From assembly GCF_900119185.1 (NCBI RefSeq), contig NZ_FPJE01000002.1, positions 139,988-203,987 on the forward strand: a DNA stretch of 64,000 nucleotides, written 5' to 3'. Within the stretch, counting starts at the first letter, position 1, and each line of letters begins with the position of its first letter. Shown here one piece after another: positions 52,855-62,116 of the stretch. Both the position numbers and the translations under genes were made by a program. Source of the DNA: Sinomicrobium oceani (GTDB lineage: Bacteria > Bacteroidota > Bacteroidia > Flavobacteriales > Flavobacteriaceae). The notes beneath the pieces are model-generated. The model was not told where the DNA came from and ran no database searches. It saw nothing but the letters and a program-made list of their open reading frames with translations.

Positions 52855-53424
52855 ATGAGGACAATTTTTTTTATTTGTATTTTGCTATGCATTGCCGGCT
52901 GCACCGAAAAAAGAAACGCGAAATCCGGGCACGTAACGGCTTACTACGAAGGTTTTAAAAATTCTGATTATAACCGTATAAAGAGCACCATATCCGACAG
53001 TCTTACCATTATCGAGGGCGATTATATCATGGCCTTTACACCGGAGGGTTATTACGACCATTTTAAATGGGATTCTGTCTTTAAGCCGGTTTATACGTTA
53101 ATTGATCTGAAGAATGAGCAGGAGCACGTTGTTGCCACGGTAACTGTACATTCTTTACGGTTTGAATTTTTAAAAAATAACCCGTTGACCTGCAGACATC
53201 GATTTCATTTTGAGTCCGGAAAAATAAGCAAAATCGAAACTCTGGATTGCGAGGATGTAAACTGGGAGCTATGGCAAAAGGAAAGGGATGCCCTGGTGAA
53301 TTGGGTGAAATTGAACCATCCTGAACTGGACGGATTTATCAATGATCTGAGTATGGAAGGCGCTATCGATTACTTACATGCGATAACATGGTATAAAAAG
53401 CGTAAAGTTAACGTAACGGAATAA
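52855..53424 (+). CDS. Hypothetical lipoprotein with NTF2/SnoaL-like layout
   Basis: The product has 189 residues with lipobox IAGC (Cys16). The mature part begins with a helix and short motif YYEGFKNSDYNRIKSTISDS and strands ending FHFESGKISKIETLD, which is the layout of nuclear-transport-factor-2/SnoaL-like folds. The C-terminal 60 residues are helical. No catalytic residues are identified. It is monocistronic on the plus strand between the DoxX-like gene and a terminator. Confidence 0.65.
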   Translation: MRTIFFICILLCIAGCTEKRNAKSGHVTAYYEGFKNSDYNRIKSTISDSLTIIEGDYIMAFTPEGYYDHFKWDSVFKPVYTLIDLKNEQEHVVATVTVHSLRFEFLKNNPLTCRHRFHFESGKISKIETLDCEDVNWELWQKERDALVNWVKLNHPELDGFINDLSMEGAIDYLHAITWYKKRKVNVTE

Positions 53425-53537
53425 AAACAGCCGCTCATCGAAATCTTTCGGATCCGGGTCCCTGCCCGGGCAAAGCCGAAAGGAGAGGCCATGGTACAAG
53501 GCGTGTGTTCTGATCAACTCCACACCCGTGTAGCGCA

Positions 53538-53588
53538 CAAAAAAAACATTACTCCCGGTCCCGATAAGCTTATCGGGGGGGAGTAATG
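53538..53588 (-). terminator. Strong terminator after the HExxH lipoprotein gene
   Basis: CATTACTCCC pairs with GGGAGTAATG, enclosing the palindrome CCCGATAAGCTTATCGGG (within 53559-53578). On the minus strand it is followed by TTTTTTTTGTG. It lies 29 bp beyond the stop at 53617. Confidence 0.85.
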
Positions 53589-53616
53589 CCAGCTAAAACA
53601 AACTGCTCCACAGCTG

Positions 53617-54894
53617 CTATTTTATGCTGCTTATAGATTCTTCTTTACCGGTGCTTCCCCGATAAATTTTCCATAATTCATCTTTATCCCGCACCAATTC
53701 GTTGTATATAGCGTTCAGTTCCTGATCTTCAAAGAAAGGTCTTTGTAATTGTTCCGGCTCTACGTATTCGTTTCTCAGTATATTTTCAAAGACGGCCATG
53801 AGCAGGGTGTGCAATTGTTGCGCGGTAAATTTAATATCGCCGGTCAAACCGGTGTTTACGTGTCCTGCAGCAATCCTGTAGCCTAACCATGCTGCTGCCC
53901 TCCTATGGTTCGGAGTTCCGTGATGACCATCCGATTCAAAATTACAATCTCCTATTCCGGCGACCATTTCCGAAACCCGGGACATCGTTTCCCAGTCCAG
54001 ACCAACTCCTCCTTTATCATCGTTGAGACAGAGGTAATAAGCCGACAGGAAGTCGGCTTCTATCTCTTTGAACCTGGTTATTTCTGCTGTTGTCGGTTCT
54101 CCTTCGTAATCACGCTCCCAATTTTCATTGTTGTTTTGTACGAGATGCGCCCATTCATGGGCAAAAACAAACAGCACGCCATTATCACCTGCTTCATTAT
54201 CGAGGATATCAAGCATGCCATCTCCCAAATTGATATAATGTGTTCCCTGAAGCGTAACGGCATTAGCATTTATGGTAAAATAGGGATGTGAAAAAATACC
54301 CGGATAATTCTCATATACATAATTAAAGGCCCTTTGGGGATTACCGGTATATACGTCATTCGCTACAATTTGTTCTAATGCCCGGTCAAATCGTTCCTGC
54401 GTCCCGAAATCACTCCTGATCCCGGAAATTATGATTTCATCCTCATTCATGTCCCACAGGGCTCTTAACCTGTTTTCGTGATGTTCGACAACCTCCCGGT
54501 ATGGCTCACCGACAGGGTCCCGTAACCCCAGAAAACTAAACGTATTGAAATCCGAAACCAAGTCAAATATTCGCTCCAGATGGGTTTCACGGTCAGCAGA
54601 CGTTAGCGTAGTATTCAGTACCCCCGCATAATTTCTCAACGCTTCTGTTGAGGCGTTATGAACCGGGCTTTCCGAAATATCACAGGTATTATCGATGTCT
54701 ACGGGAGAGATATTCACCAGGCTAAAAACAGCGGTATTTCGAGCCAGCGTTTGTAATATATCCGGTGTATTTTGTTGTTCCGCTCCTAAATCCGTTTCAC
54801 TCGTATCTTTATTACAAGACACAAACATGAACATCATCGCAACGGGTACTGTTTTAAAACAGCTTTTCAAGAACAATGTTTTACGTATTTTCAT
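53617..54894 (-). CDS. HExxH zinc metallopeptidase-like lipoprotein
   Basis: The product has 425 residues with lipobox FVSC (Cys27). The zinc motif HEWAH is at 246-250 (VLFVFAHEWAHLVQNN) and EIEAD at 277-281 supplies a likely third ligand in the ExxAD arrangement of M48-like gluzincins. The N-terminal 200 residues are unique and helical. Attachment to the outer membrane suggests a role in envelope protein turnover or extracellular proteolysis. The closest named family cannot be settled by eye. Confidence 0.75.
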   Translation of the reverse strand: MKIRKTLFLKSCFKTVPVAMMFMFVSCNKDTSETDLGAEQQNTPDILQTLARNTAVFSLVNISPVDIDNTCDISESPVHNASTEALRNYAGVLNTTLTSADRETHLERIFDLVSDFNTFSFLGLRDPVGEPYREVVEHHENRLRALWDMNEDEIIISGIRSDFGTQERFDRALEQIVANDVYTGNPQRAFNYVYENYPGIFSHPYFTINANAVTLQGTHYINLGDGMLDILDNEAGDNGVLFVFAHEWAHLVQNNNENWERDYEGEPTTAEITRFKEIEADFLSAYYLCLNDDKGGVGLDWETMSRVSEMVAGIGDCNFESDGHHGTPNHRRAAAWLGYRIAAGHVNTGLTGDIKFTAQQLHTLLMAVFENILRNEYVEPEQLQRPFFEDQELNAIYNELVRDKDELWKIYRGSTGKEESISSIK

Positions 54895-55308
54895 AACATA
54901 TAAAATTTGGTTTATAATTTATTCATCGTATTTGTTTCTTAAAATGGCGAGGGGCTTTCGGGATGCGGGATGTTAGGCTATTTCAGAAATAGGCGAAAGA
55001 CCAGATACACCGCTTCTTTAAAATGTAGCAGGCAACGAGGGTGTCAGTCATCAACATCATGACCGCTGCCCGCTACATTACACACCTCATGAAAACGATG
55101 TGGCTACATAGACTGTAGTGGTCTCATCCGGGGTCAGCCCTGCGTGCTTTGATACCTATCGCTTTAGCTTCTAAAAAAATTATCGTCCGAATGGATGGGT
55201 TTAAAGGTTATCGGGCATTAGATCGTTACCTGAACAACCTGATGAGGAGAAACCAGAACAGTCATGTCCTTGCTTGTCAAAACCTATGGACTTCCATGTC
55301 ATAGCGGT
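54895..55308. other. Gene-free stretch with copy C of the dispersed repeat
   Basis: No gene is seen in these 414 bases. The repeat copy at 55115-55230 is the only recognised structure. Confidence 0.6.
55115..55230 (+). repeat. Dispersed ~110 bp intergenic repeat, copy C
   Basis: GTGGTCTCATCC, CGTGCTTTGATACC, AGCTTCTAAAAAAATTAT and CGTCCGAATGGATGGG align with copies A and B in the same order and orientation. Confidence 0.75.
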
Positions 55309-56310
55309 TTAGTTTTCGTAGCCACTGTTTTCAAGGCAATCCGGGGAGATTTCGATGTTTTGACCGTAAAGTGCTTCAAATACATCAGTGAGATAATTGT
55401 CCCGATCGGAGTTGTATTTCAACTCAAAGAACATAAGAATCCCCAGACCGTTACTTCTGACATATTCTGCAGCAGCAACCGCATTTTCTTTTGAGGTACT
55501 GTAGGATGCATCTAAATTCACGGCAATACCTTCTCCCAATTGCGATGTAGAGAAACCGTTATTTAGGTAACTGTTGATCTCACTTTCGGAAACTCCCCAA
55601 TAAGACATGGTCCATCCGTAGTCCAGCAAATCCGAGAGCTTTTCTCCCTCATACGTATAGGAGAGGTCTTCATGGGCTCCACCCCCGTAAACGCCCAGGG
55701 CCTTGGCAATAATCTTACCCGGCATTGCCTGCCGGATGGCATGGCATGCCCATATCAATGACCTGCTGTTACTTTGGGCAGGGCATTTGGAGTACTCATC
55801 GTCAATCTCAATCCCGTCGAGCCCGTATTTTTCAACGACATCCCTGACCCTTACCGCATTGGCCTCGGCATCGGCATAACTCTCAAAACAGGACCATCCC
55901 GCTTCGTCATGGTTCCCCAGGATACTCAGTAGTACTTTCGTTCCGGCTTCCTGGAGCTGTTTTACATGCGTAATATTGTTTTCCAGAAGCTCGGTTACAC
56001 CGGGGTTTAGTCTTACTTCTGCTTCACCGTTTGCATCCATATTAATATTCCCGGCAAAAATGACGGCTATATCAAAAGCCGGTTTCCCGTCTTCCATCCG
56101 AATACAATCGGCATTGGTCAGCAGGCTGTTTTTGGTTTCTATGTATACTACACTAAGGGGTGATCTCGGTTCACCTTCGATAACTAAAGTATCGCTGTTC
56201 CCTTCTGTTTCTGCATCGGTTCCTCCCCCGGGGAATCCGTATTCACTACAGCCGGTGACACTGCACATTAAGACTGAAAGGCCTAATAACCATAATCGGA
56301 TTGTTTTCAT
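55309..56310 (-). CDS. GH18 endo-beta-N-acetylglucosaminidase-like lipoprotein (1)
   Basis: The product has 333 residues with lipobox VTGC (Cys21). The GH18 active-site strand is DGIEIDDEYS (165-174), with catalytic Glu172 and Asp170; the consensus second Asp is replaced by Glu168. The segment KVLLSILGNHDEAGWS is the preceding barrel strand typical of EndoH/EndoF-like enzymes. These hydrolyse the chitobiose core of N-linked glycans, releasing the glycan. It lies 139 bp after a second GH18 lipoprotein on the same strand. No SusC/SusD pair is adjacent. Confidence 0.85.
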   Translation of the reverse strand: MKTIRLWLLGLSVLMCSVTGCSEYGFPGGGTDAETEGNSDTLVIEGEPRSPLSVVYIETKNSLLTNADCIRMEDGKPAFDIAVIFAGNINMDANGEAEVRLNPGVTELLENNITHVKQLQEAGTKVLLSILGNHDEAGWSCFESYADAEANAVRVRDVVEKYGLDGIEIDDEYSKCPAQSNSRSLIWACHAIRQAMPGKIIAKALGVYGGGAHEDLSYTYEGEKLSDLLDYGWTMSYWGVSESEINSYLNNGFSTSQLGEGIAVNLDASYSTSKENAVAAAEYVRSNGLGILMFFELKYNSDRDNYLTDVFEALYGQNIEISPDCLENSGYEN

Positions 56311-56449
56311 CGTTTTGATTTGTTTTTAAAAGAGAAATGCCTGCTCAGAATCATTTCAGTGAGCATGCCCATATCATCTACAGGCATTTCACAGGTTAAT
56401 ATTTTGTTTTTTAATACGGACGCTGTTCCCTGTAATCCGAAAAATCCGT

Positions 56450-57457
56450 TTATGGCATCGTATCTGCCGAAGGCGGGTTCATCGCGGAGATCAAAGCACG
56501 GGTCACGGGATAATCGGTAGGAAGGATCTCATCCTCTCCCTGCGGTACGCCATCTCGGTCTACCGCATAACTGAATATCCCTCCTTTCTCTCCCGTTTCG
56601 GGTTGCCATGTGGCATAGTCATAAGCCCTGCTACCCTCCAGGGGGGTACTGACGTCTCCCCATCTTGCCCCGCGCTCTTCATAGAAGGAGAAGCCGACGA
56701 AGAATTTTCGGGTATCAAATCCCGGGATACGGGCTTGCAAAGTCTGTAAAGGCGTAGCTATTCCCGAAACCGACCTTCCATAAGCCTGCAAAAAGAAATA
56801 ATCGATGTACTCGTACACCCCTACGATCAGATCGATGTTTCTCCTGCCGTATTCTCCTCCCGAGGCCACGGGACTGTTAGAGTCGAGAACCAGCAGTTTT
56901 CCGGTGCCCGATTCAGGGCCCAACCGGGCGGACAACGCCCGGAAGACCCCGATAGCTTTCTGAAGGTCGGTATCCGAGAGATCACCTTCCACATCGACAT
57001 CCAGTCCGTCGAGGTCGTAGTTCATGACCATGGCATAGATCTCCCCGGCCTTCTTCTCATATCCTTCTTCGGTATTCTCATACGTGTCGTCTACGAGTAT
57101 CCCCTGCCCTATAGTCATTATCACTTTTGTTCCCCGTTCCCTGAGATGCGGAATATAAGAGGAGGTCAGCGAATCCCAGAATGCATTTTCGGGCGGGGTA
57201 TAAGCCGGGAAAACAATAGCGATATCCAGGCTATCCGGCAATTCTTTCATCGAAGTCCGGTTGCCGGGTTCGGTAGCCCGGTCTCTCCAGGTTCTGAAGT
57301 AGGCCGCCATCATCTGGTGATCACTCTTTTTATAGGCCTTTAGCGCGGAAAAATTCTGCTGTTCTTCCACGATCTCTTCTTCTCCTGCCGTGGGAAAATC
57401 ACAGCTCACGAAAAGCCCGGTTAACATGATTAATCCAAAAAACTGTTTTGTTTTCAT
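56450..57457 (-). CDS. GH18 endo-beta-N-acetylglucosaminidase-like lipoprotein (2)
   Basis: The product has 335 residues with lipobox FVSC (Cys19). The catalytic motif DGLDVDVEGD (150-159) fits DxxDxDxE exactly with Glu157 as acid/base. Other GH18 features are DIAIVFPAYTPPENAF, TKVIMTIGQGILVDD and the late barrel strand KFFVGFSFYEERGARWG. It is clearly paralogous in layout to the next gene but divergent in sequence. The pair probably acts at the cell surface on glycoproteins of the habitat or host. Confidence 0.87.
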   Translation of the reverse strand: MKTKQFFGLIMLTGLFVSCDFPTAGEEEIVEEQQNFSALKAYKKSDHQMMAAYFRTWRDRATEPGNRTSMKELPDSLDIAIVFPAYTPPENAFWDSLTSSYIPHLRERGTKVIMTIGQGILVDDTYENTEEGYEKKAGEIYAMVMNYDLDGLDVDVEGDLSDTDLQKAIGVFRALSARLGPESGTGKLLVLDSNSPVASGGEYGRRNIDLIVGVYEYIDYFFLQAYGRSVSGIATPLQTLQARIPGFDTRKFFVGFSFYEERGARWGDVSTPLEGSRAYDYATWQPETGEKGGIFSYAVDRDGVPQGEDEILPTDYPVTRALISAMNPPSADTMP

Positions 57458-58342
57458 AGTTTAAGTATTTATTAGGTTCGATCTTGAGGTAGAAACGTAT
57501 TGGTATTAGAAACATGATGATAAGCCATATCTACGGTTCATGAACAAGAACCCATGGCACCAAGGTGTAGCGTAGTCATCTTTTCCGGGAAAAAGCCTGG
57601 TATTATAAATGATATCCTGATTATTCGCATTCCCGGAAATGGAGTGATCCGGTCGTGAGAAACATATTATTTACAATAAGTGAGGTAGATTACAGATATA
57701 TCTGCTTTATTCGAAAAATATTTCCGTAAAAATTACAATAACATCATTAAAAACAAAATATTTTAGACAAACAACAAAGGAAGAAAGACGAATAACAAAG
57801 ATAAAACGCATTGATATTAAACGTAAAAACCACATTTTTAAGCCGAAAACACGTACAACAGTAATCCCGTAAAACCGGTAATGATTTCAGCTAAGACTGA
57901 CAAAGATATTCACATGCAGGATCCCGGTTTATTCCCGGTTTCACCATCTCTTGTACATAACGGGCAGGCCTTTACATGAGTTATTTATCCTGCCTGAACA
58001 TCCATAATTACTCCTAATTTCATATCTTATGACCAAATTTGGCAAGATGAACACACCTACTTTTCTTATACGTTCGGACAGCGGGGCAGCTTACTGCAAC
58101 CATTTCATCTCATCCAGGTCCTGGAGGTTCTGGAGATTCGGTAAAACTACCTATCATCCCCTGAAGATCGAACACCCCTCTCTTTGAATACACACATATA
58201 ACGAGGAGGAACCTATCGGGGTAGCTATCGCACCTTAAAAGACAGGTCATCTTATAATGATATCGCAACGGGGCGTGAAAAAACCTAATAGCGGATATCT
58301 TTGCTAATTGATTAAAAAAATATAAAAAATACGGTAAAAGCT
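57458..58342. other. Long gene-free stretch before the S41 peptidase gene
   Basis: About 885 bases. The only open frame noted is a 52-codon one at 58029-58187 without family or signal support. The middle part (57700-57860) is AT-rich. A promoter for the GH18 genes (left) and the S41 gene (right) must lie here, but no box is assigned. Confidence 0.5.
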
Positions 58343-60025
58343 ATGAATAAACTATTCCTTTCTCTTTTAACAGCTTTTTTTTGTGCTTCGGGAGTCATCG
58401 CACAGGAACTACTGGACGAAACCGAAAAACTGGCCAGTACCGCCCGGATATGGGGGTTTTTGAAATACTATCATCCTAATGTGGCCGATGGAGCATACCA
58501 TTGGGACGAGGAACTCTTTGACATCCTGCCCAAGGTTAAACAAGCGACAGACAAAGAAGCGCTATCCAGAGTGTACCTGGATTGGATAGAAAATCTCGGC
58601 ATGGTAAATCCCTGTAAGTCATGCAAAACCAATAAGGACGATGTCGTGTATTTTGATAAAAATTTCGATTTAAGCTGGCTGAACGATAAGCAACTCTTTA
58701 CCGCAGCACTTTCCGAAAAACTGCGGTATATCGAAGAGAACAGGCATCTGGGAGGAAAATATTACGCAAAACCAAGAGAGGGTGCAGGAGAAGGTGCCCT
58801 CGCTGTTGAAAATGAAATAGACTATGAAGACTTCGACTGGAATAACGAGAACCTGCGGTTGTTGTCACTGTTTCGCTATTGGAATATCGTAGAGTATTTT
58901 TTCCCGTATAAATACCAGATGGATACGGATTGGGATGATACCTTATCAGAGATGATCCCCAGGTTTTTAAACCCGGAATCGGAACAGGATTTTTCATTGG
59001 CCATGTTAGAACTGGTTATCAGCATAGATGACAGTCATGCCAATTTATTTACCAAAGGGACACTAAAGTATTTTGGCAGGTATTATGTTCCGTTTAACAT
59101 TAAGCTATTTGATAACGGTGCTGTGGTTACGGAATCCTATAACGATTCTCTGGTGAAATCGGATGATATAAAAATCGGTGACATTATAACGAAAGTTAAC
59201 AATCGAAATATAGGGGATGTCTTTGAGGAAAAGAAAAAATATATAAGTGGGTCTAATAATTCAAGAAAAAGGTTCAACGCTTATTATTATGTTTTTAACG
59301 GACCTGATGATTCCATTAAAATAGAATATATAAGAAACGATGAAAAGCATGTGAAGACTATAAAAAGATACTTATCCAAGGATATATGGGGCGCAGAGCA
59401 GGACGAAGAAGTAAAAAACGAAATTGAAAAAGAAGCGTACAATATCCTTGATGAAAATATAGCCTATGTAGATGCGTCGTTATTAAAAGGTATTGACATT
59501 AAAGAAATGATGGGAGTGCTCCAGGATACCGAGGCCATTATTATCGATGTGAGGAAGTCTTCTTCAGCGTCTCTCTATGATTTGGTGAATTATATCACCT
59601 CTCCTAAAAAAGAATATTATAAGGTATTGTTACCTGATTTTGATTATCCCGGGCGATTTTTTTGGTTAGAAGAGTTGAACAAAGTCGGTAGTGATAAAAA
59701 ATTACGGTACCAGGGCAAGGTCGTCGTATTGGTTAATGAACGTTGCCAAAGTCAATGTGAATTCAGAGTGATGTGTTTACAAACCGGAAACAATACCACC
59801 ACTATTGGAAGTCAGACTTCCGGAGCAGACGGAAATGTCAGTAGGTTTAATATAGTAAGCGGTGTGGAAACGCAAATTACAGGTGTAGGGATATGCTATG
59901 CGGACGGTACCGAAGCACAAAGAAATGGCGTTAAAATAGATATTGAAGTGGAGCCAACACTCCGGGGGGTAGCTCATGGGGAAGATGAAATACTGGAGCA
60001 GGCCATTGAGTTTGCGAAACAGTAA
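58343..60025 (+). CDS. S41-family (C-terminal processing peptidase-like) exported protease
   Basis: The product has 560 residues with signal peptide MNKLFLSLLTAFFCASGVIA. A helical N-terminal region (KLASTARIWGFLKYYHPNVA) typical of the flavobacterial S41 subgroup is followed by a PDZ-like segment (VKSDDIKIGDIITKVNNRNI). The S41 core contains KVVVLVNERCQSQCEFRV with nucleophile Ser470, and the late TIGSQTSGADGNVSRFN. It lacks a lipobox, so it is probably periplasmic or secreted. The substrate is unknown. It is monocistronic. Confidence 0.87.
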   Translation: MNKLFLSLLTAFFCASGVIAQELLDETEKLASTARIWGFLKYYHPNVADGAYHWDEELFDILPKVKQATDKEALSRVYLDWIENLGMVNPCKSCKTNKDDVVYFDKNFDLSWLNDKQLFTAALSEKLRYIEENRHLGGKYYAKPREGAGEGALAVENEIDYEDFDWNNENLRLLSLFRYWNIVEYFFPYKYQMDTDWDDTLSEMIPRFLNPESEQDFSLAMLELVISIDDSHANLFTKGTLKYFGRYYVPFNIKLFDNGAVVTESYNDSLVKSDDIKIGDIITKVNNRNIGDVFEEKKKYISGSNNSRKRFNAYYYVFNGPDDSIKIEYIRNDEKHVKTIKRYLSKDIWGAEQDEEVKNEIEKEAYNILDENIAYVDASLLKGIDIKEMMGVLQDTEAIIIDVRKSSSASLYDLVNYITSPKKEYYKVLLPDFDYPGRFFWLEELNKVGSDKKLRYQGKVVVLVNERCQSQCEFRVMCLQTGNNTTTIGSQTSGADGNVSRFNIVSGVETQITGVGICYADGTEAQRNGVKIDIEVEPTLRGVAHGEDEILEQAIEFAKQ

Positions 60026-60329
60026 ATACGAAGCCGTTTCTTTTAGGTGTGATGCTGATCGGGGCAAAAGGTAGTGTCTAAAAACCTCTCTTTTTAAGTA
60101 AGGATTTACAGTATGACTTCAGCACAGTAACCGTTCGATAAATGGTGAAACAAGCAGTTGGTGTGCAACTGCATCTTTATTGTCCCCTTGCTAATTCATT
60201 AATACTGGTGAATACTAAAAGAAAATCCTCGTAATATTTCTCAAAGCCAAAAATAAACACGTTTAAAGGTGTCAATTATTTCGGTCCGAGAATAAGAAAA
60301 TTATCAACGATTCCTATCGTATATGACAC
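60026..60329. other. Gene-free stretch between convergent genes
   Basis: About 300 bases between the S41 gene and the AraC gene. No gene, hairpin or repeat was recognised. Confidence 0.5.
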
Positions 60330-61115
60330 CTAAACCTCACCCGGGGTTTTCCCAAATTCCTTTTTAAATACAAAAGAAAAGTGGGAGAGATCTTCGAAAC
60401 CCACCTCTAAATACACCTCGCTTGGCTTACGTTTTTGTTTGCTCAGTAAAAAATAAGCTTCTTCCAGTCTTTTTTTCTTTAACCAGGCACCGGGTGACCT
60501 CCCAAACACTTTTTGAAAATCGCGTTTAAAGGAGGAGAGACTTCGCCCTGTTAAAAAAGCAAAACGTTCCAATGGCACATTAAACCGAAAGTTCTTTAAC
60601 ATAAAGGACTCCAAATCTAATTTCTCAGGAATTCCGAAATGGAATAAAATAGCTTTAAGTTCAGGAGCATTTTGTAACAATATGAGTAACAATTCCTCCC
60701 GTTTAATATCGGCAAAGGTGGTATTCAGTGTTTCCTGTCCGTTATAATAAGGTGCTAAGGACTGTATATAGGTATCGACCAATTTCTGTTTGGGTACCAA
60801 TACAAAAGAATCTGTACTTGCAGGAACCGGAGGTAACTCCTTCAAAGGATGTCTTTCTAAAAAGAGCTGTAGAAAGGGAGCATCAAAAGTTATAATAATC
60901 TTTTCAAATGCGCCATTGTCCTTGTATTTGGTATAACGTACCAAATGGTTTTTCCGGGCCATACAATAATCACCCGGTACCATTTGGTATTCTCTATTGC
61001 CGTCATAGGCTTTCATAGAACCTTTTAACAGATACAGGAAAAAATGTTCTGAAATGAATTGCTCCGGGGAAATCTCCGGTCCTAAATGACATGATTGAAT
61101 ATTATGTACGCGCAC
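60330..61115 (-). CDS. AraC-family transcriptional regulator
   Basis: The product has 261 residues. A cupin-like N-terminal region (QFISEHFFLYLLKGSMKAYD, QMVPGDYCMARKNHLVRYTK) precedes the AraC helix-turn-helix pair (VPLERFAFLTGRSLSSFKRD; EVYLEVGFEDLSHFSFVFKK). It lies downstream of two SDR genes on the same strand, separated by only 35 bp, so it may be cotranscribed with them and control them. The effector is unknown. Confidence 0.87.
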   Translation of the reverse strand: MRVHNIQSCHLGPEISPEQFISEHFFLYLLKGSMKAYDGNREYQMVPGDYCMARKNHLVRYTKYKDNGAFEKIIITFDAPFLQLFLERHPLKELPPVPASTDSFVLVPKQKLVDTYIQSLAPYYNGQETLNTTFADIKREELLLILLQNAPELKAILFHFGIPEKLDLESFMLKNFRFNVPLERFAFLTGRSLSSFKRDFQKVFGRSPGAWLKKKRLEEAYFLLSKQKRKPSEVYLEVGFEDLSHFSFVFKKEFGKTPGEV

Positions 61116-61150
61116 AAACTATTTAAATGATAGGTGAATTTACAAAAAAC

Positions 61151-62104
61151 TTACAAACTGTCTACACTGGCTAACAGAGCTTCCTGAGTACTACGCGGGT
61201 GCCATTGCAAGGCAGTAACTGCTTTTTGATTAGAAATGCCATTATAAAACTGCTTGGGTATAGGCTCCATATCCGCAACAGCGGCGGACTGCCCCGGGCG
61301 GTTTTGCTTTATAAGTTGTGCTACATCATAAAAACTTACAATTTCATCAGCGGTAGCTATAAAACGTTCTCCTGCCGCTTTAGGTGCAAGCATCGCCTTA
61401 ATATGTAAATCGGCAACATCCCTTACATCAACCACACCCATCGTAAAAGCAGGACTTTCTTTACTATCCCCGTTTAGTATTTTTTTTATCACTCCGTCTA
61501 CAGACGCAGAACTAATATTTCCCAGTATAGGGCCAAAAATCCCCACCGGATTAATAACCGTTAACTCCATACCTACGCCTGCATTATTTATAAAGTCCCA
61601 AGCTGCCTTTTCAGCAAGGGTCTTGGATTTGATATAAGCTTGTTCCACATCCCCAGGACTGGTCCAGTCTTCTTCGGTAAATAGATGTCCATCCGGTTTT
61701 GGACTATACCCTACCGCTGCAAAAGAAGAAGTAAGCACCACCCGTTTTACTCCGGCCTGCAGTGCTGCTTTTAATACGCGCAAAGCACCATCCCTGGCGG
61801 GTATAATCAACTCCATTTCATCTTCAGGATCCGAAGCAGGGAAAGGTGAAGCCACATGCAATACATAATCGCATCCACTTATGGCCTCTTTCCATCCTTT
61901 ATCGGAAGTTAAATCGGCTTCGTAAAATGATAAGGCCGATACATTTGTGATTCCCCCTTCATTTAACGCATGTAACACACTATCTTTCTTAGTTAAAGAT
62001 CGTACAGTAGTACGTACGGTATATCCCCATTGTAATAATTGTAGCACAGTGTGCACTCCTAAAAATCCGGAGCCACCGGTAACTAATACGGTTTCTTTTT
62101 TCAT
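61151..62104 (-). CDS. NAD(P)-dependent epimerase/dihydroflavonol-reductase-like extended SDR
   Basis: The product has 317 residues. The nucleotide-binding motif TGGSGFLG is near the N-terminus, followed by VLHVASPFPASDPEDEMEL. The catalytic Tyr/Lys pair lies in AYIKSKTLAEKAAW (YxxxK), after VVLTSSFAAVGY with the catalytic Ser. These features match the DFR/cinnamoyl-CoA-reductase type of extended SDRs that reduce carbonyl groups with NADPH. The gene starts 12 bp after the stop of the next SDR gene, in one operon. Confidence 0.87.
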   Translation of the reverse strand: MKKETVLVTGGSGFLGVHTVLQLLQWGYTVRTTVRSLTKKDSVLHALNEGGITNVSALSFYEADLTSDKGWKEAISGCDYVLHVASPFPASDPEDEMELIIPARDGALRVLKAALQAGVKRVVLTSSFAAVGYSPKPDGHLFTEEDWTSPGDVEQAYIKSKTLAEKAAWDFINNAGVGMELTVINPVGIFGPILGNISSASVDGVIKKILNGDSKESPAFTMGVVDVRDVADLHIKAMLAPKAAGERFIATADEIVSFYDVAQLIKQNRPGQSAAVADMEPIPKQFYNGISNQKAVTALQWHPRSTQEALLASVDSL

Positions 62105-62116
62105 AGACTGATTATT

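Noticed and set aside
58029-58187. 52-codon open frame upstream of the S41 gene
   Set aside because: Trp/Arg-rich composition and no supporting context; more likely chance.
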